A DNA stretch of 64,000 nt from Crocodylus rhombifer. Its lineage: Eukaryota > Chordata > Crocodylia > Crocodylidae. This document shows, one piece after another, positions 42,321-54,021 of the stretch (position 1 is the stretch's first letter; the number at the start of each line of letters is the position of its first letter). Made by a program: the position numbers and the translations under genes. The stretch spans positions 1,361,868 to 1,425,867 of the forward strand of contig JAVSML010024617.1 of assembly GCA_038503035.1 (NCBI GenBank), written 5' to 3'. The notes under the pieces are model-generated. The model made no database searches, was not told the origin of the DNA, and worked only from the letters and a program-made list of their open reading frames with translations.

Positions 42321-43855
42321 TATAAGTGTCCTGCTGGTTACTATTGCCAATATTAAAGTACAAGAAATTCTTTCTTAGGAGTAGTGGTATAGAGTACAGT
42401 ATATAGGGTTGGTGATGCCATGGAACTATTGTGGAAGCTAAACTTCTAGGAAAAATGTTTCATTCTCAGCCAAGCTCAAATGTTAACATTTAGACTTACA
42501 GATATTTTGTTTAGTTTTGGTGCATATATATATATATATTCTTTAAACCACATAGTAGTGATATTTTGCGAGCAACCCTACATCAGGTTGAATTTTAGTG
42601 TAAAGGTCTTGTATTTCTGTTCATCTGTGAATGCCACTACACTTAATATTAATGGGAGTTTTCTGTACAAGCTGTGGCAGGCAGGCAGAACAAGTTTCTC
42701 CAACATATATTTTGCCTTTTAGAGCTTCTCGTTACCAATGTCTCCTCTTTGTATGAAATGGGTGAAACCACTGCATTCAAGGCCACATTCTCCTCTTGAA
42801 CTATAATGAATGCTGAATACTGACTTTTTTTTTTTTAATTGGTGTTTGTGAGTATTATGGAATCTAGCATAAGTGTGGTGGTTACTGTTTTCACATAGAA
42901 ATGGTTCAAGTGCTAAACACAAATCCATCTATATTGCTACTCTAACAGCAGATTTGTTTTTCATAAAACAATCTAAATCATGATCCATTAACAAGGACTA
43001 AATGTATTCCTGTAAGTAAATACTGTAAAGAGTTGTTTTAAGTTTAAACAATCATTTTAGGTAGTATTGATTAAATTCAGCAGCATGATAGCATATTGTT
43101 GTAAGATCCCAATTGTGTCCACACCAAATATGTTTACATTTAAAGTGTGTGCATATTTCTATTAAAAACAAGTCATGCCAGTAGGGCTTTTCATACATAA
43201 AGTATGTAAAAGTTTGCAACCCAAGTTATTATCAGGAATTTTTCATTTTAATATATAACCTTTTGGGGCTGAAATTTATTTGTATCTCAGTTGGTGGGCA
43301 TAAAGTTGCTAAACTAATACTTAATTTGTCCTTTGTAAGTCTGTGGAAGTTTGTGGGTTTTTTTTTTAAACAGCACTTGAATACACGTTGCATGTTTCCT
43401 TTTTCTTTGCCCAAGGCTTTCTAAACCATGCAGAAATATCAGCTTGATGTATCCATCAATAAGAGCCCACTTAAATGCATCTCAAATTGAATACCCCACT
43501 ATTCCTAGCGACTGAAAATCTTGGTTGTAATCTTTCAACTAACATATCTTTAGCAACTACACTGTATTCAGGAAAAAAAATTAGAAAACAGACTGGAATT
43601 ATCTGATCTATCAATATACAGTAATTTTGTCCCAAGTCTTTCCTTCTTGTCAGTGTGATTTCTCAACCACTTTCAAATGGGAATCAACTTGCATTTTAGA
43701 AGAAATACTGTTTGTCTGTGTGTATAAGTTGGGAGTGGGAAGAAGATGTTTCCCAGCTACGGATCTTGGATTTTCTTTTGCCTAATCCCATTCTATATGT
43801 GATGTGTTCTCATTTTCCTAATTTTCTGAAACAATGCATTCCTTATTCACTATAC
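42321..43855. other. Intronic sequence, no gene seen
   Basis: AT-rich DNA with a short (TA)n run at about 42524-42538; no features are recognised. Confidence 0.5.
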
Positions 43856-44320
43856 CAGCAGTTCCCAAACTCTGACAGACTGAGTACCAGTACCACCAAT
43901 TTAAAATGATATAGCCTTAAAATGATAAGTACCACCAGCAAACTTTTCATACACATAGGTAAGAACCTATGTATTAAAACAACATCAAAACATTTAGTAA
44001 TTGTAAAACATTGTTTTATCAGTTACAGTAGCCATATAAAACAATTGTAATTTGGAAAAAAGACACTGTAAACCAGGGGTAGGCAACAGTTTTGGCTGGA
44101 GTACCAGAAAACCTGCAATATGTATCCTGTAAGGTGCCCAAGTGCCGGCACACAGCAAAACAAAACTGGGGCAGGTAGTACATGACAGGATATACTGCAT
44201 ATTAATCTAGTTAATAATCATAATTTTTTTTACAGTAAATACCAGGTTTTCTAAAAATTCTAAACCTGGTGACAGTAAATAAAACTTCATATACTGTCTT
44301 TGTTCTTGTGTATTCTTTTT
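43856..44320. mobile_element. Two hAT MITE ends
   Basis: CAGCAGTTCCCAAACTCTGA starts at 43856 and CAGGGGTAGGCAACAGTTTT at 44074. Each resembles a hAT left terminus. The matching right ends were not found. Confidence 0.4.
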
Positions 44321-44366
44321 TGTTAAACATGTTGTGATGAGAGAGAGAAAGGGGTGGGGGTAGAAG

Positions 44367-44515
44367 AGGACTGTTCAGCCTGGAGAAGAGAAGACATAGA
44401 GGGGACTTGGTGGCAGCCTACAAGTATATCAAGGGAATACAGCAGGGCCTGGAGGAGCATCTATTCACCAAAGCCCCACCCCCAGGGCAGGACAAAAACC
44501 TGACAACTATGAAAC
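44367..44515 (+). mobile_element. Short CR1 fragment
   Basis: The plus strand reads 'GLFSLEKRRHRGDLVAAYKY' and 'GLEEHLFTKAP', the CR1 ORF C-terminus, with both ends lost. Confidence 0.75.
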
Positions 44516-45310
44516 TGAGAGGGAAGAGAGAGGCGCAGGGAGAAAAGGCATGGGGGGGACATGATGCAGGCACAAGAGCAGGGGCAGAGTGGGGATTGCC
44601 CTGGGGCTCTGCAGACTCGGGCTGCAGTGAGGGTGCTCAGCAGCACTGGGGGTAGGGCTCAGCCTGTGCAGCTCTACGGAGATGGGGTACAGCTGCTCTG
44701 CCCACAAGGGAACACTGCCTAGCCAGGGCAGGACTCTGGGCTCAGGGTTTCTGGCTTGGCCTCTGTGTGCGCCGGGCACAGTATGAGCAGGGTGAAGTCT
44801 CCCCAGGCTGCAGCAGGGACTCCCTGGGCTCTGGGAATAGCCGCCACAGGTGGTGTTCAGGGCTGAGCCCTCTGGGAGCCTTCAGCATAGTGGCCCTGCA
44901 CAGTGCCTGCCTTGGCCCCATGAGGAGAGCTGCAGGAGGGCAAGGCTGGGGCAGCTGCAGCGGCTGTTCCCAGGAGCTCCCATAGCCAGGTCCTTAAAGC
45001 AGGGGCAGCTCTGCTCCACTTGCACTGTACCCAGCACACAGGGAGGTCGAGCTCAGAGCCAAAAGCCCCTGCCAAGCCTGGCATCCTGCCTCGGCCAGGC
45101 CTCATTTCGGGCGCCCCTGAGCACCCCTGCCCGCTGTGGCCCAAGCCTGCATTTACTTTGCCTAGGCAGCCCCTGCCTTCCCAAGGCCCTGGAAACACCA
45201 AGGCCCCTCCCTGCCTGCCCAGTGGAGGGAGGCTCCTGAGGCAGCTCCCCAAGGGTTTTCTCTTGTTGGGCCAGCCTGTCCTGTCCCCCTGCCTCTGACT
45301 CCATGATTGT
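44516..45310. other. GC-rich repeat-like block, unclassified
   Basis: About 800 bases of GC-rich DNA resemble the interiors of the GC-rich hAT-type elements in this intron. Long frames on both strands reflect composition, with no motif. Confidence 0.4.
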
Positions 45311-45471
45311 TAAATGGAATTTAACAAATGTTAAAAGCCAAGGAATTTATATACAAGATAAGGATTTAGGTATACAACAGTCAAGGTATTTCACTGCTTG
45401 ACCATTCCAATTGTTTAGTTAGTATTTCCTATATTATAGTCTCTCAAAAACTACATGTTGAGTCTGTATGG

Positions 45472-45722
45472 CAGTGGTCACCAACGGTCGATCTCGATGA
45501 ACCAGTTAGTCATGGAGCCTCTGACAGTTGATCTTAGTCTGTCAGAGGCTCCATGATTGGGAGCAGCAGAATGCATGTGGCTGGACTGACCCACACCCCC
45601 TGCCACCTGGGCCGGGCTGTGCGAGTGGGGCCAGAGCCTGGGTGTCTTGTGCGGGAGGTCGGGGGCAGTAGATCCTTTCCTTACAAAAAGTAATCTTCAC
45701 CATAAAAGGTTGGAGACCACTG
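45472..45722. mobile_element. hAT MITE with target duplication and perfect internal hairpin
   Basis: It starts CAGTGGTCACCAACGGTC and ends, inverted, CAGTGGTCTCCAACC. Flanking 8-mers ctgtatgg and ctttatgg agree at 7 of 8. Inside, 45511-45527 and 45539-45555 are perfect 17-base inverted copies with an 11-base loop. Confidence 0.85.
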
Positions 45723-45847
45723 CTTTATGGGAATCAGCATCTTGAATTATATTTCTTGTTCCCATGTTTTGTACATGTTTAAACCTTTACATTTTCAGTC
45801 CTATATGCAATCCCTAAACTATTTAAAAATGGCAGCATTGTATTGTG

Positions 45848-46265
45848 CACTGGTTCCCAAACTGTGGTACATGTACCACCAGTGGTACACGGGCAACCTG
45901 AGTAGTTGAAGGCTGGGGGAAGGGGTGCGGACACATACACAGACACCCAGCCGCAGCCTGCTGCAAGTGGCCAGGAACATAGTCCAGCTGCGTGTGCAGC
46001 AGTGCCCAGCAGGTAAGTGTGCTGAGGTAAGACATGTGTGGGGAGGGGGCAGATTGAGGCCCCCATGGTGAGGGACTGGGGCAGAGGTAGGGATGAATGG
46101 ATCCCAGGTGGAGGCGGGGGGATAGGACAGTGGGAGCCCTGGACATCTTGTCTGGGGGCACCAGGGGGCTCCCAGCACTGTATCCCAGGGTAGACACATG
46201 AGTCACCTGCCACTCAGGTTTATGCACGGGGCTGAGGTGGGCTTCTACAAAGGACAAAGGTGTGG
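45848..46265. mobile_element. hAT MITE fragment, left end only
   Basis: CACTGGTTCCCAAACTGTGG starts a GC-rich stretch with an inner palindrome (GGTACATGTACC). The right end is hidden at the following CR1. Confidence 0.4.
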
Positions 46266-47158
46266 TGAGCACACTGTCCAAGTTTGCAGATGATACCAAT
46301 TTATGGGGCGAAGTTAATACACTAGAGGACAGGGAGCAGTTACAGGCTGACCTGGACAGGTTAGATCAGTGAGCGGAACAAAATAGGATGCAGTTCAACA
46401 AAGATAAATGTACAGCGCTCCACCTAGGAAGGAGGAATCCCCAGCACACCTACAGGTTGGGGATGTCCTCCTCAGCAGCTCAGAGGTTGAGAGAGCTTGG
46501 AGTCATGGTTGACTCCAAGATGAACATAAGCTGGCAGTGCAATGAGATCATCAACAAAGCCAGTCGCATCTTGGCATGTATTAATGGATGCATGACCAAC
46601 AGATTGAGGGAGGTGATGCTCCCCCTCTATGCAGCATTAGGCTGCAATTGGAGTACTGTGTCCAGTTTTGGGCGCTGCACTTCAAGAGGGATGTGGAGGA
46701 TCTGGAAAGGGTTCAGAGGAGGGCCACCTGCATGATTAGTGGTCTCTGTGAAAGACGCTACGAGAAGAGGTTGAGAGATTTGGATCTCTTCAGCCTATAT
46801 AGAAGATGGCTGAGGGGTGACCTTGTGGCTGCCTATAAATTTATCAGGGGAGGACAGCAGGGAATTGGGGATGCGCTGTTTACCAGAGCGCCCCAGGGCA
46901 TAACTAGGTATAATGGGTGCAAACTAGTGGAGAGTAGATTTAGGTTAGACATTAGGAAGAATTTTTTTACAGTAAGGGTGGCCAGAGTCTGGAATGGGCT
47001 TCCAAGAGAGGTAGTGCCGTCACCTAACTTGGAGGTCTTCAAGAGGAGGCTTGACAATTACTTGGCTGGGGTCATCTGGCCTTGGTCCTCTTTCCTGCCA
47101 GGGGCAGGGGGTTGGAGACAATGATCTATTGGGTCCCTTCCAACTCTATGAATCTATG
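46266..47158 (+). mobile_element. CR1 LINE, 3' end with long open frame
   Basis: The plus strand reads the CR1 ORF C-terminus in nearly open frames: 'MQFNKDKCTALHLGRRNPQ', 'VDSKMNISWQCNEIINKA', then a 178-codon frame (46588-47124) with '[20 protein letters not shown]' and 'FFTVRVARVWNGLPREV', and the tail 'caactctatgaatctatga'. It is better preserved than the other CR1 copies here, so probably younger, but it is 5'-truncated and frameshifted near 46650. Confidence 0.9.
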
Positions 47159-48315
47159 AAAACAAAGTCCAACATGCAACAAATTTCTAATGAAATAGGC
47201 TGAGTTTTAGGTAAGTTGTTGGAGTGGTCAGAAAACAGAAATAGAAAACTAATCATCCACTTACATTTCTCTGGTCATCTTAGAATTACTGTATGCCCAG
47301 TGTGACGGCAGATATGGGGGAAGCCATGTTTAGAGGTACCTTCCAACACAAAAGAACAGGGTCGCGTACCCTAGTGGGTGTATTGTGTGGAACAGACGTA
47401 AGCATGCAGCTCTGTAGTTGTATATGTCCCCATGTAACCTAGAATGACTAGGTTATCCCTCAAAGTCTATAGTAAGTGCATACCAGTGTCTGGGCACATG
47501 TCCATACCCTGACCTTCAGCGTATATTGCACTGAAATCAGTGAGATCCATTGTAGCTCCAGAGGGGCATTTTCCACAAGGACAGAAAACAAGATGCTGAA
47601 AAATCTGAACTCTACTCAGTGGATCTGAAAGTCAGGACCTGTGCTGGAATTTGTACTCAAATATCAGCAGTTCTGCCCATGTACTTCAAGTCTTCAACAC
47701 TTTGAATCCCAGTGACATTGAGCAGGGACTTCAAGGTGGGAAAGTGTGCTGCATATGGCGAAACAGCTCTCTCATTGCAAAACTCTGGTTTGTTTTCAGA
47801 TGGTATCTGATGAAGTCTGGCATTGCCAATGAAAGGTCATGCCTTTGAACCAATTAATTTGTGTGCGGCCACCCTAACCTATTTTCTTCCTTCCCCTCCT
47901 CCCCCCGCCCCAAAAGAGAGTTTTTTTTTCAAGGATACACAGTGTCATAAAACTGCGGTTTTGACCCTGCATTCTTATATGTTTAGAATACTGAAAGGCC
48001 TCACTATGTCCAGCAAAACAACAAAATCCCAGCAGTCATTCTTTGTTTTGTAGTTCAGCCATGGGTTTCACACTCATAAATGCTTCAGTCTTATGTTGCA
48101 GTTTGAAGAAATGCTTTAATACAGTCCTGTGACTCAGCTGGATCACTTCAGCATAATATGGTAGTCTATGCTGAAAGTAGCATTCCTGCAAGAGCTGGTT
48201 GAACTGCCAGTGGGAGAGAGTCCTGGGTCTGATGAATGCTATGGTGAAACCAGTGAATCACAAGGTCCATGCCCAGAGAGGTTTCTGATGCATAATACAA
48301 TGGAAAGCACAAAGC
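47159..48315. other. Intronic sequence, no gene seen
   Basis: Only short frames are present and no repeat is recognised. Confidence 0.5.
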
Positions 48316-48746
48316 TTGTATTCTGCTCAAGTTTTGCTACAAATCCTGCCTGCCTTCCCACCATGAAGTGAACTTTCTCGGTTGCAACACTTACTGTCCC
48401 TTTCTAGTCCATCCCTAATTTGTCCAAAGCTGAAGTCACGTTGCTGAAAACAGGAAGGAGTATCTAGTGGAAAGGCAGAGCTGGTTTCTATATGCCCTGA
48501 ACACTGGAGCTTATATCAGTGTACAGTAAGAAACCATTACAGAGCCTTTCCACTAGATGGTGAAATGATACTCTTGCATTGAAGAAATGGCTAGCCTGTG
48601 GTAAGTCTGGAGGTGGGTCATCTGGTTAAACTTCTTTTCCTAGGATTTCCTCTTGGGATTATCAGCACCCTCTGTGGCCTTAACAGCAAACTGTACAACT
48701 GTCAACATATGATTTGCCCCCAAAAATAATAAATCACTCATCGTTG
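48316..48746 (+). repeat. 431-bp direct duplication, copy 1
   Basis: It matches 50247-50677 base for base without gaps except for about eight substitutions (about 98% identical). It begins 'ttgtattct' and ends 'ctcatcgttg'. No coding or mobile-element hallmark lies inside. Confidence 0.95.
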
Positions 48747-49288
48747 ATGCTTTGCTGAAGGATGAAAAAGTTGTAAACTTTTGTATATGGGAGGTGGACA
48801 TTTTAGGGACCTAGACTGTCCATTTTTTTTTATGGATTGCAGATTCTTTTTACATAGCTGACTAATTACTTTCATGTTAAAACTGTAATAGGGCTGTATC
48901 ACTCCTGCTTCAGAAGTTTAAATGAAAAAGCAGTCTGTTGTTGTTTGGTGGCTATAAAGAACTGTGTGGGCACAAAACAGGGTGGGGCCTGACCTGGGCA
49001 TGAAGACTTTTATGGGTGATGAGCATCTGGATTCAGTTTCTTCATGCTGAATTCTTAATGTTTATCAGCTCCTGTGTGGGGAACCTGCTTGGTTTTCAGT
49101 TTTAATAAACATTGTTGTCTCTTGATTTAGAACTGTCTCAGGCTATTTCATTCATCCACTGCAATATAGAACTAGACTAGGATTTTTATAAATAACCTCA
49201 AGTTATTAAATTATTTGATTACCTTCAGAATATGGAGAGAAAATATCTAATATGCATACATTAAATCCTAATAAGTTATTAATAGGAG

Positions 49289-50246
49289 TGTAACAAGCCA
49301 GGGCACTGGGAGTGGCTGTGGTGCCCCCTGGTGGTTACCCTGCTCCTGTTATCTCTTCTGGTCCCTTAAGCATTTTTCCCTTCTCACCTGCCACACCTTG
49401 ATGGAAATAAGTACTTAGAAAAAGGAGGCTGCACTTGGGATCCTTGAGCAAGATCTATCTCATCCATGCTGAGATTAGGTCTCATTACTCAGCCTCTTAA
49501 GGGCTTGTTACCTGGCTCCACCCACCCCTTGCACCACACCCGTGCCTCACAAATGTTTTCAGTCATGTGTCTATTGTCAGACCCCTTGGGCCATGGCCTC
49601 AGTCCCTGTGACTGGACCTACCTGCCTGGGAACTTTGCCTAGCATGGCTGCTCCCAGGTGTAGCTATCTTCCAGGCTTGCCTTTTCCACCTGGGTACTTC
49701 ACCTCTTATGACTGCTGAGCACAGCATCTCAGCCTGCACTTCCCTCCTGGGCTCTTTGCCCCTGCAGGCTATTCCCAGAAACTGCATCCTGCCATTTCAC
49801 TCTCCTGTTTCTGTTCCTCCTGGGCCTTGGGATCCCTTGTCTTGTCTATACCCCTTATCTGACCCCCTCAGTCTCTGGAAGTGGTCCTTGGCTTTCAGTC
49901 TTCTTGCTCATAGGACAGATGAGACCACAGGCACCGTGACCCTCCTTGCTTCCCACCTTTCCAGTTTTCTGTTCTTTCCTGCCCCTCTCTGGGATTCAGG
50001 CTCTTTAGCTCTCTCTCCCCAGCCTCTGTTCTCAGGCCTGTTTCTTCTCCCTTTGGGTTATGGGCTCACCAGCCCTTGATCCCAGGCCTCTTCATTCATA
50101 GGCCTGTTCAGATCTCCTCCACCCCTTAGTTCCATCCACAAACCTCCAGAGATGCTTACCCCAACTCAGATGCTGCCCAGGAACACCTTTTTCTGACCAG
50201 CTCCAGCCCTGGGCTTATATTCCTCAAGCCTGGCCCCCTTCTCTAA
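49289..50246 (-). mobile_element. LTR-like repeat, relative of 35743-36551
   Basis: The plus strand starts TGTAACAAGCC. A block at 49380-49440 matches 35800-35850 in the other candidate LTR. On the minus strand 'GAGGAATATAAGCCC' near 50212-50226 is TATA-like. It is cut on the right exactly where copy 2 of the 431-bp duplication begins, so its far end is missing. Confidence 0.45.
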
Positions 50247-50677
50247 TTGTATTCTACTCAAGTTTTGCTACAAATCCTGCCTGCCTTCCCACCATGAAGT
50301 GAACTTTCTCGGTTGCAACACTTACTGCCCCTTTCTAGTCCACCCCTAATTTGTCCAAAGCTGAAGTCACATTGCTGAAAACAGGAAGGAGTATCTAGTG
50401 GAAAGGCAGAGCTGGTTTCTATATGCCCTGAACACTGGAGCTTGTATCCGTGTACAGTAAGAAACCATTACAGAGCCTTTCCACTAGATGGTGAAATGAT
50501 ACTCTTGCATTGAAGAAATGGCTAGCCTGTGATAAGCCTGGAGGTGGGTCATCTGGTTAAACTTCTTTTCCTAGGATTTCCTCTTGGGATTATCAGCACC
50601 CTCTGTGGCCTTAACAGCAAACTGTACAACTGTCAACATATGATTTGCCCCCAAAAATAATAAATCACTCATCGTTG
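50247..50677 (+). repeat. 431-bp direct duplication, copy 2
   Basis: This is the second copy, 1931 bases downstream of the first in the same orientation. The flanks of the two copies differ on both sides. Confidence 0.95.
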
Positions 50678-50751
50678 TATTACACTAAGTGTAATACAAA
50701 AGTGTATTCCTAAACCAGGCCATTAGGTAGAACGTTCTATATTCATAGTAT

Positions 50752-51015
50752 GAGCCAACCTTTTTTGTCAGGCGTGCCAAAGATTATTCCCACACCCTTC
50801 CCACATGCTGCTCTGATCCCCTTCTCCTACCCAGTCTGCTGCTCTGCTTTGTTTCATTCCCTCTGCTTCTTGCCCAATTTTGCTGCTTTGATTTGTGCTT
50901 TCTGCCCTATCTGCCACTGTGCTGCCTGTCCCTTCCCAGAACTGCTGTGTGCCACACACACACAAGCTGTTCCTGCCATTTGTGGTACCTATACTGCAGA
51001 TTGGCCATCCCTGTT
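50752..51015. mobile_element. hAT MITE, family member 1
   Basis: 'GAGCCAACCTTTTTTGTCAGG' with 'GCGTGCC' starts it, and inverted CAGGGATGGCCAATCTGC ends it. The interior ('cccacaccctt', 'tgatccccttctcctaccc') matches the element at 53728-54021. Confidence 0.55.
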
Positions 51016-51359
51016 CTACATCATGAACAAGTTTTACTGAATAAAGGGGCAGTTCATTTGAACGTTGGCAAACCTTGCCTTTGAAAACTGACCTGGGTCG
51101 GGGATCCTGGATAGTTGGACCCTTCACTAAAAATGCCTGTTACTTAAATTTGAACTCTGGGAGATAAGGAACTTTTAGAATGGCCAATTTCAAGTTTTGG
51201 CGTAGAACAGGTGGGCAGCAGAGATGGTGTTATTTGATCCATACTGTGTAAATCATATGCTATTGCCTCCATAAGAGTTAGACATACTGTTATCTTGTCC
51301 TGAGCAAGTGAGTGGAAGAGAAGGCTAAATTGCTGTTCTGCTACATGCACACTTTCTGG

Positions 51360-52186
51360 CAGAGGTGGGTAATTATTTGGGCTGGTGGGCCACATAGGCA
51401 GGTCTGGGGAGCTGCTGCAGGCTGGTCAGCACTGCCCTACCTTTTCCCTCACCCTCCACAAAAGTTTGGAGCTCATGTGCCCTGCAGCTTCTCCTCCTCA
51501 CCGCCAACAGTGCACAGCCCTGGCTTGCCCTGCACCTGCTTTGGACTTGCCCTGGCTGGAGCAGACCAGCTAGAACTTGCATGCACTGCCCTGCCCCTGG
51601 CCTGCCCCATGCCTGCTCTGGCCTGCCTGCCCATGCTGAGCAGTGTCAGTGGCCAGATGAAACTTTTTGCTTGGCACGAGGCAAAAGTGGCCTCTCCCCC
51701 TCACCACTGCCAGACTCTTCTTGTTTCAGCCCCCTGGAGTCTGTGCCTGCAGCTCTTCTCCATCACCAGCAGGCCAGTGATGGCAGTGCAGAGGAGCCAC
51801 AGGGCAGCCCGGGGGGTGTGGGCTCTGGGTGTCTGCAGTAAGAAGGACTTGGCAGCAATGCAGGAGGAGGTGTGGGGCACTTTTCCGCCATGCGGAGCAG
51901 CAGCTTCTGCCTGGGGTTGGGGCTGTGTGCATGGATCCCCACTAGTACTATGGGGTTGGGGCCAGTGGTGGCAGCAGCCAGAAGGATCCACTGCTGCTTG
52001 GGCTGCCTAGAAAGGCAGTCTGGCTGTGGAGCTTCCCCAGCCCCACTGTGTGCCCAGGAGGTGGCAGGATGTGCCATGGGCCAGACAGCGCTTTGACCAG
52101 GTGGGACCAAGGGACCCTCTGTGGCCTGGACAAAGTCCCTTTGCAGGCTGGACCCAGCCTGCGGGTCTGTATTTTGCCTGCCCCTG
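51360..52186. mobile_element. Non-autonomous hAT-type element with target duplication
   Basis: It starts CAGAGGTGGGTAATTATTTG and ends, inverted, CAGGGGCAGGCAAAATAC. Flanking 8-mers ctttctgg and ctttatag agree at 6 of 8. The interior is GC-rich without a gene. The termini resemble those of 38894-40240. Confidence 0.75.
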
Positions 52187-52237
52187 CTTTATAGGATGAC
52201 CATGGGCTATGCATCTCAGGCACTCCACAGTGCTTGT

Positions 52238-53615
52238 CCCTGGATTCATAGATTAATAGATTTCTAGTCAGAAGGGACCTGGTAGATCATTGGGTTTGGC
52301 CCCCTGCTCCAGGCAGAAAAGAGCACTGGGGTTAAGTAACCCCAGCCAGATGCCTGTCTAATCTCCTCTTGAATACCTCCAAGGGAAGGGAAAGCACCAC
52401 CTCCCCTGGAAGCCCATTCCATATTTTGACAACCCTTGCGGTAAAGAATTTATTCCTTATGTCCAATCTAAATCTGTTCTACTTCAGTTTTGGCCATTAT
52501 TTCTGGTAACCCCGAGGGGCACCCTGGTAAACAAAATGTTCCCTATTCCCTGCTGACCCCCTCTGATGTGTTTGCAGGCAGCCACAAGATCGCCTCTCAG
52601 CCTTCTCTTGTGGAGGCTGAAGAGATTCAGGCCCCTCCATCTGTCTTCATAGGGTCTTACCTGCAGGCCCTCAATCATATGAGTAGCCCTCCTCTGGACC
52701 CTCTCAAGGTTATCCATATCCCTCTTGAAGCGTGGCGCCCAGAAGCAGACACAGTAGTCCATCTGCGGCCTCACCAATTCTGCATAGAGGGGAGTTATCA
52801 CTTCCCTAGATCTGCTCATGATGCACCTGCTGATGCAAGAAAGAGTGTGGTTAGCTTGCTTATTACCGCATCACACTGGCGACTTGTGTTCATTTTTGTG
52901 TCAACCAGGACTCCAAGATCTCTTTCCACTGTTGTGATATTCAGAATGGCACCCCCCAGTCTGTAGGTGTGTTGGAGATGCTTTCTTCCCAGCTGCAGCA
53001 CTTTGCATTTATCCTTGTTAAATTGCATCCTGTTGTGAACTGCCCACTTCCCCAGTCTTTCCAAATCTGTCTGAATTCGCTCCCTGCCCTCCAGTGTGTT
53101 TACTATACCCTATAGTTTAGTGTCATCTGTGAATTTGGACAAGGTGCTTTCAACACCTTCATCCAGTCGCTGATGAAGATATTAAACAGTACTAGTCCAA
53201 GGACAGAGCCTTGGGAGACACCAGTGCCCATATCCCTTCCAGGGATAAACTGACCCATCCACCACCAGTCTCTGGGTACGTCCCATGAGCCAGGTTTTCA
53301 CCCATCTTACTGTGAAAAAATCCACATCACAGCTACTCAGTTTGCTTGTAAGAATTGGGTGCAACACTGTGTCAAAAGCCTTTTTAAAATCCAGGTAAAT
53401 AATATCTACTTCCACTCCTGCAGGTAAGGACTTTGTGACCTGTTTGTAAAAAGATACCAGGTTAGTCAGGCAGGATCTGCCTGCTATAAACCCGTGCTGG
53501 TTGCCCTTAACATTGTGTTACCCGCTGGCCCCCTGCAAGTGTGATCCTTTATGATTTTTTCTAAGGTCTTGCTGAGACTAGAGATTAGGCTAACTGGCCT
53601 ATAATTACCCGCAAG
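52238..53615 (-). mobile_element. CR1 LINE, 3' 1.4 kb
   Basis: It starts with the inverted CR1 tail ('gattcatagattaatagatt'). On the minus strand it reads the ORF from the palm ('VDIIYLDFKKAFDTVLHPIL') to the C-terminus ('FNKDKCKVLQLGRKH', 'VDTKMNTSRQCDAVI'), with frameshifts. This is the longest CR1 piece in the window. Confidence 0.9.
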
Positions 53616-53727
53616 TGGAGAACCTCACTTGCTTGAAGATGCAAAGAGAGCTTCTGTGCAGTGTCTCTCAGCAGAGTCCTAGGTCAAAAGTAAAAATGGC
53701 TATAAACTTCTGTTGCTTTACTTATGC

Positions 53728-54021
53728 CAGCGAGTGCCAAGCTTTTTGGCAGGTGTGCCACTTATCAACCCCACACCCTCCTTGTATGCCACTTTGATCC
53801 CCTTCCCCTGCCTGATTTGATGCTCTGCTTTCTGCTGCCTACTCTGTGCTCCCTCTCCAGTCTCCTCCTCCTCCTGCCCCGTGCTCTCAGCCTGATCTCC
53901 TGCTCTGTTTCCTGGTCCCTGCCTTATCTGCTGCTGTTCTGCTTTGTCACCTTCCTGTGCGTGGCAGATCAGGGACTGCCCATGCCACTTATATCACAGG
54001 TACCTCAGTTCGCCACCCTTA
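53728..54021. mobile_element. hAT MITE, family member 2
   Basis: It starts CAGCGAGTGCCAAGCTTTTT and ends, inverted, TAAGGGTGGCGAACTGAGG. The interior is shared with 50752-51015. Confidence 0.55.

Noticed and set aside
51312..52010. A 232-codon frame
   Set aside because: It lies over a non-autonomous hAT-type element with defined ends; no motif is recognised.
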